Source: Limanda limanda
Lineage: Eukaryota > Chordata > Actinopteri > Pleuronectiformes > Pleuronectidae
NCBI RefSeq assembly: GCF_963576545.1
Contig: NC_083649.1
Span: forward strand, 10,675,646-10,739,645
Direction of reading: 5' to 3'
Length of the DNA stretch: 64,000 bases
In this document: one piece after another, positions 31,401 to 42,980 of the stretch
Numbering within the stretch: position 1 is the first letter of the stretch
Layout of the letters: each line of letters starts with the position of its first letter
Translations under genes and position numbers: made by a program
Notes under the pieces: generated by a model
Told to the model about the DNA's origin: nothing
Databases searched by the model: none
The model's input: the letters and a program-made list of their open reading frames with translations, nothing else

Positions 31401-32529
31401 TCAGCGTGAAACAGACGGATCAGAGTCTCTCAGAAAAAGGATCATTCATTTGCATCCTGATGAAAGTTTTAAGTGCGCAGTCTGGATGTGGAGGATTCAA
31501 AGTGATCATCTTCACAAGTATTATTAATGAATGCAGAGGCTGTTTAAAAAAATAAGCATTTCTGAACATGTGGAAATGAGGCTTGATTAGTAATCTGGTG
31601 TCTTCAAGAGGAATGTTTCACTGAGTCTGCGTCACTACAGCTACTCTGAAAGTGCCCGATTGTTACTTCTCCACGTCACATATTAATTGGTTATTTTTGC
31701 TTCGTGTGAAAGTTTGTAAAATGTCTCTTCTTGCCATTTTCATTCTCTCCTGCTGCTTTGCCTCTTGTTTTTTTTTCACCTCCTCCAAAAATGATTTCTT
31801 ACACACAATAAAAGCCGGTGAAAGTGGTTGGTTTTACATGTGTTCTCGAAAGTTCAGGCAATTCGTACCAGGACCTCTTGTGTGGAGAGCCTGTCAGTGT
31901 AACATATGGTGAATTAAACTGTGGTTTTGAATTACACAGGCTTTAAATAAGAAAAACACTTAAAATAAAAAAAATAGAGAGAGAGAGGGAGGGAGGGCAG
32001 GAGTCAGAAGACTTAGAGTAATGCTGCTTTAAGATATGCACTAAACTGCAGATATTCTCCTGAAATGATACGAAGAATGTCTGTATGAGGCCATATGAGA
32101 AATACAGCGGGATAATGTTCATATTCACCATGAACAAGTGAGTGTGTTGAAGCTAAAGAATACAGGGACAAAAAGACAAGATATGTGATAACTTTTGGTG
32201 ATAAGATCTGATGCCAGTTCTCCTGCTTCCAATCTGCTCCACCCAAGCTGACCTTATTGCTCTGGAAATGTTTATGTTGTTGTGAGCGCGTTTGAGCTTC
32301 TGCTGCGTTCCTCATAAGTGAAAGGCAAACTCTGGAAAATGTCCGGTAGCATTTGAATTGAATTCAATTCGACGATGGGGAAGGAGCTGATGCAGAAAGG
32401 GAAGCTGATCCAGAACTAGCTTGGTCTCCTCTAGAGTTTAAATGGGATAGAGAGAGGAGTTGTTTTGAGAATCCAATAAGGGACAGGGAGAGTAAGAGGG
32501 AGAGAAATGTGCTGTGAGAAACTCCCGTC
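28486..32529. other. Unique noncoding sequence
   Basis: There are short GT runs near 29290 and 30330, a TTGA/TGAT run at about 30817-30830 and a 16-bp palindrome GAATTGAATTCAATTC at about 32354-32369. No gene is recognisable. Confidence 0.5.
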
Positions 32530-32567
32530 GCTACATAGTGTCACTCTCTGGAGTGACACTATGTAGC
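32530..32567. repeat. Perfect hairpin, 17-bp arms and 4-base loop
   Basis: The arms are 32530-32546 (GCTACATAGTGTCACTC) and 32551-32567 (its exact reverse complement) around loop TCTG. The stem is perfect and the flanks are not complementary. It is too short for a typical microRNA precursor and shows no target duplication. Confidence 0.95.
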
Positions 32568-32984
32568 ACCTGCTTGCAGGGAAGAGAAACATTTCCACTC
32601 AGCAAGAAAAACAAAACAAGTGTGAGCAAAGAAAAGATGTGTGCTGTCTTTACTTTGAAAAGGACTAATTATACCGCATCAAGAGAAAGACAGAGATGAG
32701 AGGGAGAGAAAAGGGTGGAGGTAGAAGTTTTTAATTCTTGTTGTGTATTACGCAAACCCTGCAATAAAAGCTTGAAAAAACAACAATCTGCTTAGACATA
32801 CACGCTGCTTGGATTCTGTATATGCTGAAGTTTCATTAGACAGCTGACATCTTTGTCCACAGCTCCTTCCCGGGGCCAGGGACAGTTTAATCAATATCTG
32901 ACCGAGGACGTTTCTTCCCGCAGCTAAAAACCAAAGAGCCGGGATGTAAAGCGAGGTCGTGCAGCAGCATCTGTCACGTCGTAG

Positions 32985-33020
32985 CGTCCTTGGGCAAGAT
33001 GCTGAATCACTGCTAAGTCT
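32985..33020 (+). mobile_element. Small SINE fragment
   Basis: GTCCTTGGGCAAGATGCTGA resembles the body of the tRNA-derived fish SINE whose other parts appear at 38237-38371. Only about 30 bases are recognisable. Confidence 0.35.
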
Positions 33021-33184
33021 AATTGCTCTTCTTTTTGACCTTTGCAAAGAGGAAGGCACGCGAAGGAAGACTCCCCTCCTTGGGATAAACACATTATCAC
33101 GTTCTTATTTCATTTAACCTGCGAGGACATCGGGTCGTGCCACCGTGCTGCGAGCTGCTCGGCGAACAATCCAGAGCCGGGTGT

Positions 33185-33202
33185 CTTTGTGGGCCCACAA
33201 AG
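33185..33202. promoter_or_regulatory. 18-bp perfect palindrome with paired SOX-like cores
   Basis: CTTTGTGGGCCCACAAAG is self-complementary and contains two ACAAAG-type cores facing each other across GGGCCC. SOX proteins bind such cores, some as dimers on inverted pairs. The site lies in unique sequence; a role is inference. Confidence 0.35.
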
Positions 33203-36200
33203 CGTTTGAAATAACATTCATCTTGAGGCAGGGATATCAGCTCTGAACAAGAGAATAGACCCGGGTCTCATTCTCCCTCTTTTCTGATTGACTCTATGGA
33301 GCTTCACACTTTCTTTCTCCCACTTTTCACTTTGTTTTTACACTGAACCTTCAGACACATACTGTCTTTCCCTGGGATACTAGTAATACCATGAGAGGGT
33401 TGAAAGCCATTGGTAATTCTGTTTTAAATAGTATAGTCCATCAAAGCCATTTGTCTTCATATTGTACAAACTGTACTGTGACGGCACGATTTAAGGCTTA
33501 TACAGTATAGACAAGAGGGTTTATAGAGAAAGGCTTGTGACTTAAATGTTATCCTTGAGGAACAATGTGTCTTAAGTCATCTGATCAGTTCTCATGCTGC
33601 AGGCAACATACAGCATAATTCATACGAAGCATCCAAAACCAGGCCCAGTCAATATCAGAATTGCTTAGTCTTTAAAACATCGATGGGTCGAGTATTAACA
33701 TCATTTTATATGCCTGTTGTGTCTTGACAGAGACAACTATTTATACAGAAACTTAAACCCTTTGCACAAAAGTAGACATTTGAACAAACTTTTCTTTCTT
33801 GTACTCACCGAGAGCCGACTCCAGCCGTGCGAAGTGCGACACTGAGGGATGGGACTCAAAACGTACAGATTAGTCAGGAGACGACAATATCTTAACCCAC
33901 AGTCTAAATGATGAAACTCAGTCCAGAGAGTCACACACAAAGAGGCTATGAAGCTTATATCCACAAGTGCAATGGTGACAATGTGGCAGTACACAAACAA
34001 AAGAGCCAGCTACATAAAGGGTTTCTTGGAGGGAAGCAGAGGGACAGGAACTCAACATGTAACAGGTCAGACGTTGTCAGGTCACTGAAAACCAGCATAT
34101 ACAACAATAGGAAATGGAAAGACACAGTTATCGTCAGTGTTTGCTCTGATTCTACTTCCATCACTTCTTTGTCTCCACTTAAGCAAAAAGAATCCTACCC
34201 TGCTAACCCCAGTTCGTCTGAGCAGTGGCACCTATACAGGGCAGACTGGAGGCTGCAGTCAATCAGAAAATGACCGGAGGGTTTATTGTTTCTTCTTGTC
34301 TTGTAAACGCAATGAAGCTTCTGGTGAGAGACCCACACCACCACTCGCTCCCGGCAAGAAATCCTGTTCAGCGGCAGAGAGGAAACTTAAATGAGCAAGT
34401 TTATTGTCAGAGAGTCTTTTTAGCGAAGGCAATTAATGACACATTTATCATTTAAAAAAACATGAGACACAAATGTAACAACCTCTTTTCTTTGTCACCG
34501 AATCACAACATCAACATCTCAGAAACTTCAGGTCAAAGCTGCTGTTATCTTCCTATCCTGTAAGTGGTGCTGGCTGCCCATTTGTAGAAATCCCTCGATG
34601 GTAATTTAACCACTTAAGGTTAATCAGTGATTGTGCGAGTAAATGAACGACTTGTTTCCATGAGCTGTTTAACATTTAAAAACAAATCTAAATTACAGCA
34701 AAGACATTCATGGTTTCGGACTGTGGCAACGGATTCTGAGTGCAGGCGTAGGCGTAGAAACACTATCATGTTACACGAGTGCCTCTGCCATTGTGTGATG
34801 CTTCACACAGGGACCGAGCTCCACCATGAAATAGTCACTGCCACAAAGCCTTTCTGAATTTGACTGACCTTTTCTAATGCAACCTTTATTGGAACAGGTT
34901 TTTCTGAAAGTTTTAAGACAAACTATCAAAGTGATGAGTCTAACTGAGTATACATAGAAAACATGAGGCAGGTTCGGGGAACGTGGGTAAACGAAAACCT
35001 GAGATAATCTATGAGTTCTTCTTAGAGATGTTCTTACTCTTTAAATGTGAGATCCCAAAGCAAATTTTCTTTATTTCCAGGAATAATTAATAAGTTAATC
35101 TGTTTTAATGCACAGTGCTCATTGGAACATAATACCTCCATTGAGTCGTCTCTGTGCATCTGAGACAAGAAACCTCTGTCGACATGAAAAATAAGGACTG
35201 ATAGACTAGATAGTTCAGAGAATAAACTGAGGAAGCACAGGGGAGGGGAAAAAATGGAAAGCATCTAATGGAGGGCAGAAGCCTTCATCTGACAGAGGAA
35301 GGCAGAGGAAGAAGGGCGAGACTGAGGGAGAGACAGGAAGGCGGGAAGAGGGAGCGGGACACAGGAGTGGAGAGATGCAGGCGGCAGAGTCGAGGTGGGA
35401 GAGGGAGTGATAGATAGGAGAGGTTTATTTGTTTTTGTTGTGCCAACATCATTTATCTCCGGTGAACAGCCTCCCAGTGCTGAGAGGCTGTATGACAGAA
35501 ATCAATCAGAGGGCAATCGTCCATACACTTCCACTGATGCGCCAACCCATCGATACAGGCATTAGGAGAGGACCGGTGAGGGAGGGATGCAAGGAGAGGG
35601 AGAGAGCGATGACAAATACAGATAAAAGAAAAGATGGGCCAAAAATAAATTCAAAGCGAGGACTGGGAGAAAAGGAGGGGAGTAGTTTTACCCTTAAAAT
35701 GACTGTTCTTGGTGTTTTGCCAGCGGATTCCAGTGTGGGTCAAAGGTGCCTTCGTCTTTGCATGACCAGGAAACACTGAAGCAGTTGTAGGCATTGCAGC
35801 TCTGCTCGACAAGAAAAACGCAATTATTTCTTTCCCCCAGAACGAGTCGACATAATGAGGTAAATATTTGAGTCTGTTTGCACTCACCAGGCAATACTGT
35901 GTGAACAAAAAGCGTTGAATCATGCCGCACGAGTTGTTTGGATACATTTGAAAGTCTTTATTTTTATTCCTACTCTCTTTGAACTTACAAATTCAGCGGT
36001 GGGGATGGAAGCAGAACAACCAACAGAAGTGAAACCAGGAGAGCTGGTGACTGCATAGAGCAGGGGGGGGGGGACGGGGGGACGGGACATGACGTAGAAA
36101 AAGCTACTGGAGATTTTTATTTTTGTTTACAGCAAATCGGAGATGGTGGGAGAGGAATCTACTTACTCCGCCATAACGTTTATTCTTCCATTGACTACAA

Positions 36201-36411
36201 CCATTTTCATGTATCCGTAAAATCAACAACTGCGTCAAAAGAGTTATTCTACCGTGCAGTTTTGTGTCTGTTGCCTTTTAAAAACATCATCAACACGCCC
36301 ACTCGTTTGAGAGAAATGTCTGGAGCATCTGAATTGAATACTTTCATGTGCCTTCTCAAACACAGCTCCTCTACACAACTTCAGGAGACTTCTGTGCTTG
36401 TCTGAAAGCAG
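33203..36411. other. Unique noncoding sequence
   Basis: There is a GA-rich run at about 35275-35415 and a G run near 36063. No gene is recognisable. Confidence 0.5.
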
Positions 36412-36684
36412 CTTAAAGGAAAAGTTCACAGAAAAAGTGAAAATCCAAACAATATCTATTCACAACTATGTTGATTTTGTCATGGGTGAAGTGTTTGAGT
36501 CCTCAACACACTTTTAGAGTGTATGGGGTAAACAGTGTTGCTGCCAAATCCAATTAACTGGAACCCATTCTTCAGTAATAAAAAACTCCTAAACTCCTTT
36601 GTGGACTCAAACACTTCACCCACCCCACCAGTGGTGAATAGAATATGAGTGAATTTTGATTTTTCTGTGAACTTTCCCTTTAAG
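36412..36684. mobile_element. Inverted-repeat element (MITE) with ~85-95 bp termini
   Basis: The left end CTTAAAGGAAAAGTTCACAG and the reverse complement of the right end (CTTAAAGGGAAAGTTCACAG) match with one difference over 20 bases. The similarity continues inward to the shared GTGAAGTGTTTGAGTCC. The middle has TTTTAGAGTGTATGGGGTAA and CCAAATCCAATTAACTGGAA. This is a common fish foldback/MITE family with no coding capacity. A one-ended relative lies at 56337. Confidence 0.8.
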
Positions 36685-37116
36685 TGTGATGTCAGCCAAC
36701 AGATATGACGTGGAATGTGTTGCTGTAGAAAGTGTGTATCGGTGTTTCATTGTGATATACAACAACCTGCATTGTACTTGTGTGATCACCATAAATATTA
36801 ACAGAGAATGGAACTGTCCACATGTTTCAGATGATGTGACACATGCTGCTCGATCATTCAAGAAAATCCTCAGACCTTTAAATAACAGCTGATGCGAGGA
36901 CATCACAATGACATGACATGAAAGAATTATGTTTAAGCTTGATTTATTCAGTGTGTGCAGTGTGTCTGTGTGTCTGTGTGTTGACTCTATTTAATTGTAA
37001 GTGTAGTGTAAGTCAGCCAGGTCTTCTAACTGACCACAGCTGGCAGACGTTGTTGAGATTCCTGCTGAGATCAATACATCAGGGTCAGTAGCACCTGTCA
37101 GGACGTGTTGTTTGTT

Positions 37117-37317
37117 TGTGTGTGTGTGTGTGTGTGCGTGTGTGTGTGTGTGTGTGTGTGCGTGTGTGTGTGTATGTGTGTATATAACAGCGTGACAATC
37201 ATTAGACATCTGTCCAACCTCCTGATCCTTTCCCCTGGAACACAAACAACATGAGATCACATGAATCAACTGCTGCACAAAACAGTACAGACAACACACA
37301 CACACACACACACACAG
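37117..37317. repeat. Facing (GT)n and (AC)n tracts
   Basis: A GT-rich tract (37117-37184) and an AC tract (about 37284-37317) are about 100 bases apart and mutually complementary, so a transcript could fold there. Further AC runs lie at 37506-37540. Confidence 0.85.
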
Positions 37318-38236
37318 AAACAGTTACACACACGCTACACAAAGCAGGAGTGTGCGTACTGAGTGATGCTGGCCAGAGGCACAGCCGACAGTCTGACACC
37401 TCTGATGACATGAATGGGAACCCCACCTGACAACAGCCTCCCTTTTCCTGCCCAACGGCGTACAGATAATAAATCCAAGGCCAATGTCACTTCTACGCTG
37501 AGGGATGACCATAGGCACACACACACAAACACACACACACGTGCATACCTCTCTGTTACACACCCACTACAACATGTATGATGTATGTGCAGGGAAGTAG
37601 GCTGCATGGGAACAAACCGACCTACATCTTGGCTCTCATATATTGTGCATCACGTCACATGTGAATACTCTATTTACAGTGAATGGGAAAGCGTGTATTT
37701 ATACACACACACACATACGCACCCACATAAACATACACTCACCCTGAAGGAAAGCATGACCTTATCCCCCCATGTGAGGAAAGAATGCCACACTGTACAG
37801 TATACTATATGTCACACAGATTATATACTATCACACAATGCATGCAGAAAAAACTGGATCAAAGCCAGAGCCTGAGCCACATTCAATTCTAAAAAAGATT
37901 TCTTGAGCAAAGTGAGATTTTTTTTTTACTTAATCGGAAAAGTGGCCATAAAAGAGACGGATTGAGACACAAGCAAAATCTATCGCAGTCTAGATTTTAT
38001 TTGTTAAGCCTCGTTTATTCAGGGTGCTGCTCGACAAGCAAAAAAGCTTCCCCTTCAAGTTGGCTCAAATTTACACAGTAAACACCATCTCGCACAAGAG
38101 CTGCTCAATACAACTTAAATCTTTTCGCTTGGTCCCAGGGGCAGGCTGGAGATTAAGTGCCTTGCTCACGGCTTAAGGCAAAGAGCTCCTGAATCACTTC
38201 CTAGGCCAGTTTTAGTATGAGGGTCCGCGTTGAATC

Positions 38237-38371
38237 GAAATAGTAAATGGTCCGTCTCTATATACAGCTTTTCTAGTCCTGACACTTTGGCACGTGGAAT
38301 AGGGACGATTGGAATCGAACTGCTTACCCACTTGTAAGAGGACAACCCGCTCTACCCGTGAGCCGCTCCTC
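38237..38371 (-). mobile_element. tRNA-derived SINE with internal deletion, minus strand
   Basis: On the minus strand GGCTCACGGGTAGAGCGG (A-box-like) is followed by CAGTTCGATTCCAATC (B-box-like). The sequence then runs from CCAAAGTGTC directly to AGGACTAGAAAAGCTGTATA and GACGGACCATTTACTATTTC. In the full family, as I recall it, a block containing the CTTGGGCAAG segment lies between these, so this copy appears to lack its middle. Confidence 0.65.
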
Positions 38372-38764
38372 AATTATTCTCCTAATCACACGCCCGCTTG
38401 TGTGACCTTTAGTCAGCGTTTTTTTTGCAGTCTACTCTTACACAAATTAGAAATATACAGATATGCGCATTTCAGTTTAAATAGATTACTAATTTGTAAG
38501 GCTGACAACAAAAGACAAAAACAAATCTACTGTTAACTGGTATAACTTGTTTTTCTGGCTTACTTGTATTTCTAATTTTCTATAAATTTGATACATTTAC
38601 CACAGTAATATATTCAATGGTATTACAAAAGCAGGGGGCGATTGTGAGGAGAAAGATGTTAAAACACAGGCTTAAAAATATCTCCACTGTGTCCAAAAGT
38701 AGCAGTGACGTCAATGAAGCAATGCAAACAAGAGTGAGACTGGGAATTATCACAAGTAATGGCA

Positions 38765-38795
38765 TACTGGTGATTTTGTAAAACAATCACCAGTA
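38765..38795. repeat. Hairpin, 11-bp arms
   Basis: TACTGGTGATT (38765-38775) and AATCACCAGTA (38785-38795) are exact complements around a 9-base loop. This is unremarkable alone but is one of several short perfect hairpins in this intron. Confidence 0.9.
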
Positions 38796-39748
38796 CGCAG
38801 GAAAGTTATTCTCATTAGGTATTTTTCCTGTCGTGTTAAGTCATATGGTTTATTTCTAAACCAGCTTTTTCTCCTTGCAGATAATTGTGAATCTGTCACA
38901 GATATCTCCATTTGGAAGGAAATGAAACTCTAAATTCGACAATAAATAAATTCCAGACAGCAAAACATCCCTAATATTACTCTGTTGCAGCCTCATGTTG
39001 ATTGAAATGAGCGACGAATGAGTGGGTGGAAATATTTTAATGATATAAATGTTAGCTGAATGGTGACTTAAGAAAAACAGCATTAATTTCAAATTCAGAC
39101 ATATTCTTGCACCTCCTCCTCGCCTCCTGTGATTGATTCAACGTCTTTCTGAACGTGCTGACTTGCACGTGGGCGTGATTGACAGGACACGGAGATGCCC
39201 TCCCCCCCACGACGCCTTCTGACTGGTATGAACGATAAACCTCAGGTTATTTTTGAGTGAGTGGATCATTCAGTCTATCTTTTTATGAGGAGAGAATGTC
39301 AAATTCTTGGCAGCTATAGAGCATAAATACTTTATCTATGACTGGACAGGACATTTTCTTATAATTTTCTTTTTTTCTAATGAATAGAATTAAGACGATG
39401 TTTGAATTACGTAGGATCTGCACAACCAGCGTTTTAATGTGTTCCAAACCACCAACTTACACAGGACATGAACAAGACATCAGCCTATTAAACGGACTGC
39501 TCAGGCATGATACAGGGGGACTCATCACAATTCCCTCAGCTTAAATGACCTCATGGTCATTATAAATGTCCACCTGAGTGATGACTGCAGGCATCCTTTG
39601 AGTCGCTCACTACAATGTGCATTCCTCCTCAATATAATTAAAATCAAGCAGCTTGTAAAGCAGCTTTAGCCTTTCAAACACCAAAGCCCTGACCTTTAAC
39701 TATGGCACCTCTGTTGCTGTAAATTTAGATGCTCCTGTCATCTTGCTA

Positions 39749-39776
39749 TGATCTATCAGAGGTGTCTGATAGATCA
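39749..39776. repeat. Hairpin, 12-bp arms and 4-base loop
   Basis: TGATCTATCAGA (39749-39760) and TCTGATAGATCA (39765-39776) are exact complements around GGTG. Confidence 0.95.
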
Positions 39777-42149
39777 GGTTTGAGGCAAATGTTTTGAGCC
39801 TTAATTCCTGCGTCATGCAATGATTATTTCTGGGCATGGATACATTTTCATTAGATTAGATTGATAGGAAATTACCTAAGACGGATGGAAAATGAAAGGA
39901 TAAACTCTAAATGACTTAACGTAAACAGCAGTTTATATTTTCATTTCAATTAGTATCAGTATACTGTTCATTCAAGTAGAAATGTTATGCTCATACTCAG
40001 GTTATTACTTGATCTAAAGTTCAAGAAACACATCACTTTCCCCACACTATCAATTGCTGCAGCTCCTCTTGGCAGCCTCTGTCTGAAACACTGTTTTTAG
40101 CTTCTGTCTCTTTAAGCCCCCCCCCCTCCTGGTAAAGCCGTTGTTGTGATTGGTCAGCTGCCTCCCTTGCATGGAATTCCAGGATCCGCCCTTTGTTTAA
40201 CTGGCTTTGTTTTATTCTCTGCCTGGGGGGGACTTTGGACTTTTTAACTTTGCAGACATTTTTACATGCAAAAATGGAAAAGAAATGTAAAAACCGAAAA
40301 AGCAAACAATTTCTCTCTTCACACATCAATGAGGAACTGTAGCTCTGCGAATTTACAGTTTCTTCTCCTTCTATTATCAGGGGAAATTGGTTTTACTGCT
40401 AATATAACTCGATGTGCTATGATGCATCAACACTGCATACTGATATATCCCTTTAGAAACATAATGAGGGTCTCAGTGTGTGGAAGAGGGCAGCGACACC
40501 ATCCAGTGACACATCAGTCCCTCTGAATGGTGTCCTCACCGGAACTATTTGCCCGTCTATTTGTCATGAAGCAAAAGGTTTTCTTAAGGTTTGACAGGGA
40601 ATGCAATTGGTCAAGATGATGAATCAGAGCCCTCCCTGGTAGACTTCAGTGTTAGCGAGGCTAATAGCGACTCACAATACCTGTTTATTCAGGCAACATG
40701 TCACTGTCAAGACGTAAAGCATGAGCCGCAATGAGGTCTGTCTAATTACCAAATGCCAAAGTTGAATCAGAAGGTCATACATCCCGTGTACAGACACAAT
40801 GCCTGCGCGTACACACTCACAGACTTGGCAAGTTTCTTTTTAGACGTTTATTACTGCGGCTTCACCATCATCCCATCGCCATTTTTAGAGTGGCAGAGTG
40901 GCTGAGTGGCCTCTGGCGGATTTAACAATTCCCAAAAGCATGAGGCCATTTCAAAACTCCAAATATGAGACTACATCCCATCAATCGGAGGGGGGGGGGG
41001 GCGACACCCTATTCACTCATGGCTTAAATTATCTTATGTGTCCCTAGACAAAGATTTGGAAGAGACACCACTGCACAAATCACGGGTTATGTTCTCTCAC
41101 CTCCCTGCAGTTTATCTTCATAATGAATGCATCTCTTTATCTGAGGCTGATGCATTTTTAATTGAGTGTTTAACTTCAAATTACACTTTTACAGTACGAT
41201 AGTGTTGTAATCGAAGAGATTCAGGGCTGGCGAAGACGTCAGAGAATGTTATGTTCCATTTGTGTCACAGCCTACGGGTCATGTTAAGTTCATATACAGT
41301 AGGCAGCAAAGTATGTGCTTTTATTTTTAGTGCCGTACTGAATGTTAGTCTTTCTGACATCTTGACGAACAGTGTGAATCAGCACCAAAGGCATCCAAGA
41401 TTTTTTCATCTATATATACCCCCATAAATGCAGTTGTGATACACGGTGGCCATTCATGAGTGGTAGTCGGAGGAACAAGTATTGGTTGGATGAATCGATT
41501 CCTGTCCTGCCGCCTCTCTATAAACACACCGAATATACTGCTGAGGACAAAGCGAATTAAAAGCAGGGGGTCGTTTATTTTAAGCAGTGTTATTTATAGT
41601 GCATCTTGTTTGAAGTAAAATGCTCAGCAGCACATACAAAGAAACTGCGGTACTATTGAACTTGATGAATAGAAGACACATGAAAAGCTGAAGCCTGTGT
41701 GTGTGTGTGTGTGTGTTTGTGAAAAATGGTGAGGGGCGGAGCTCTGAATCGTGAGTGGGGGCAGTGTTGCACACGTGTGTTTGCCTCAAGGGTTTTGATC
41801 TCTTTGCCTCACTAAACAGAGAAGAGTCCATCAGCAACAGATACCCCTTCAATTATTCAGGAGGTTAGCATGAAAAATAAATGGCGGTTTCCTGCAGAGA
41901 GAGGTGTGGTGCCGCTTTGGTCTCTCTGAATCTCTCAGCCCACCGTATACTCACACAGAGGTTAGGCCGGGCAATTGATTCCATTCAGCGATGATTGTAC
42001 CTACTGGGTAGTTTTCTTTTTAAGTCCCCAATGAATCCTAACGCCTGTTATCGATCTCACAACAACGCTCCCAATCTTTTTTATTTGGAAGTGCTTGATC
42101 AAATCATAAATGTGTAGTGTTCCTGGGTTTAATAGACCTTATGAAGAGT
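39777..42149. other. Unique noncoding sequence
   Basis: There is a 12-base G run at 40990-41001 and a GT tract at about 41697-41716. No gene is recognisable. Confidence 0.5.
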
Positions 42150-42472
42150 GCAGATGAAGAGGCACATAAGTTGTTTGGTCTTTCCCTGCACAGAAAGAGG
42201 GTTGTGGGTTTCAAACCCCTGACAATCAGGTTGCATGTTCTCCCTGTGCCTTTGGGAGAAGCTCTGGGTTCGTCAACTTCCTCCCACGAGTAGGTAAGGT
42301 TAAATTGGCAGTAGATGTGAGCTAAAGGCAATTTTGTCTCTGTATGTTGGTCCTAAGATTTGCTGACAACCTGTCCAGGGTGTAGCCCATTTCTCTCCCT
42401 AAATTAACTGGAATTGGCCCCAGGAATGAGGTTACCCCTCAAAGGATAAGCAGAATAGCAAATGGATTGATA
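42150..42472 (+). mobile_element. Old tRNA-derived SINE just upstream of the KCTD16 terminal exon
   Basis: A B-box-like GGGTTTCAAACCCC is followed by GGTTGCATGTTCTCCCTGTG, CTTCCTCCCACGAG, TTGGCAGTAGATGTGAG, ACCTGTCCAGGGTGTAGCCC and a tail GGATAAGCAGAATAGCAAAT ending GGATTGAT. This series is the familiar body of a widespread vertebrate/fish SINE with an LINE-type 3' end. It is heavily mutated, hence old, and about 500 bases before the splice acceptor. Confidence 0.75.
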
Positions 42473-42935
42473 GTTGGAAGTTTTCCGGTGAAAAAACAGC
42501 AGAGAAATCCAGTCAAATGCTTGTAGAGTTTGATGTCTGTTCATCTTCAAATTGACGGCCAGACAGTTTGACAATTTTCAACAAATTCTGTTGCCTTCTA
42601 TGTTTTAGTGTAAAAACACGTGGAGCGTGTAAATCTAGACATAATGTCGCTGTCAAAGGTTTAAGCTTTCCCACTTCTTTCATGTGACAGCAAGGATCTA
42701 TGAGGATCGTTCTTTGAACAATACAGGGTTGTCACGCAGTCAGCTGGCTCACTTCCATGATTCGACTGGAAGCAAGCCAGTTGTTCCTGATGTCCTTTGG
42801 CATTAGCTAACTTTTCGTTTTTGTCTGCCGTCAGGGGTTCCATTCTCTTCCTGCCTGGCTAATTTGTGCCTCTCTTTGTGCTACCGTGTCATTTTTCTGG
42901 AGCGAAAAGGTGGGAAAAAGTACCCCTCAAAATAT

Positions 42936-42980
42936 CTAACGTTAGCTTCCTATCTGCTTCTGTCTCTTCCAGGTGGCCAG
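42936..42980 (+). promoter_or_regulatory. Branch point, polypyrimidine tract and 3' splice site of the KCTD16 terminal exon
   Basis: A branch-point-like TCTAAC has its CTAAC at 42936-42940. It is followed by a pyrimidine-rich run (TTCCTATCTGCTTCTGTCTC) and CCAG ending at 42972, about 33 bases after the branch A. A second CAG ends at 42980. The first AG fits the scanning rule best. Using the second would start the exon with SRWS in phase 0. The phase of the missing upstream exon decides between them. Confidence 0.7.

Noticed and set aside
38300..38360. tRNA gene on the minus strand
   Set aside because: A- and B-box-like sequences are present but no cloverleaf fits, and the tail marks it as a SINE.
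42864..42972. Extension of the KCTD16 frame upstream to an ATG at 42864
   Set aside because: The sequence shows a branch point, pyrimidine tract and AG, and the translated extension has no similarity to KCTD16, so it is intron.
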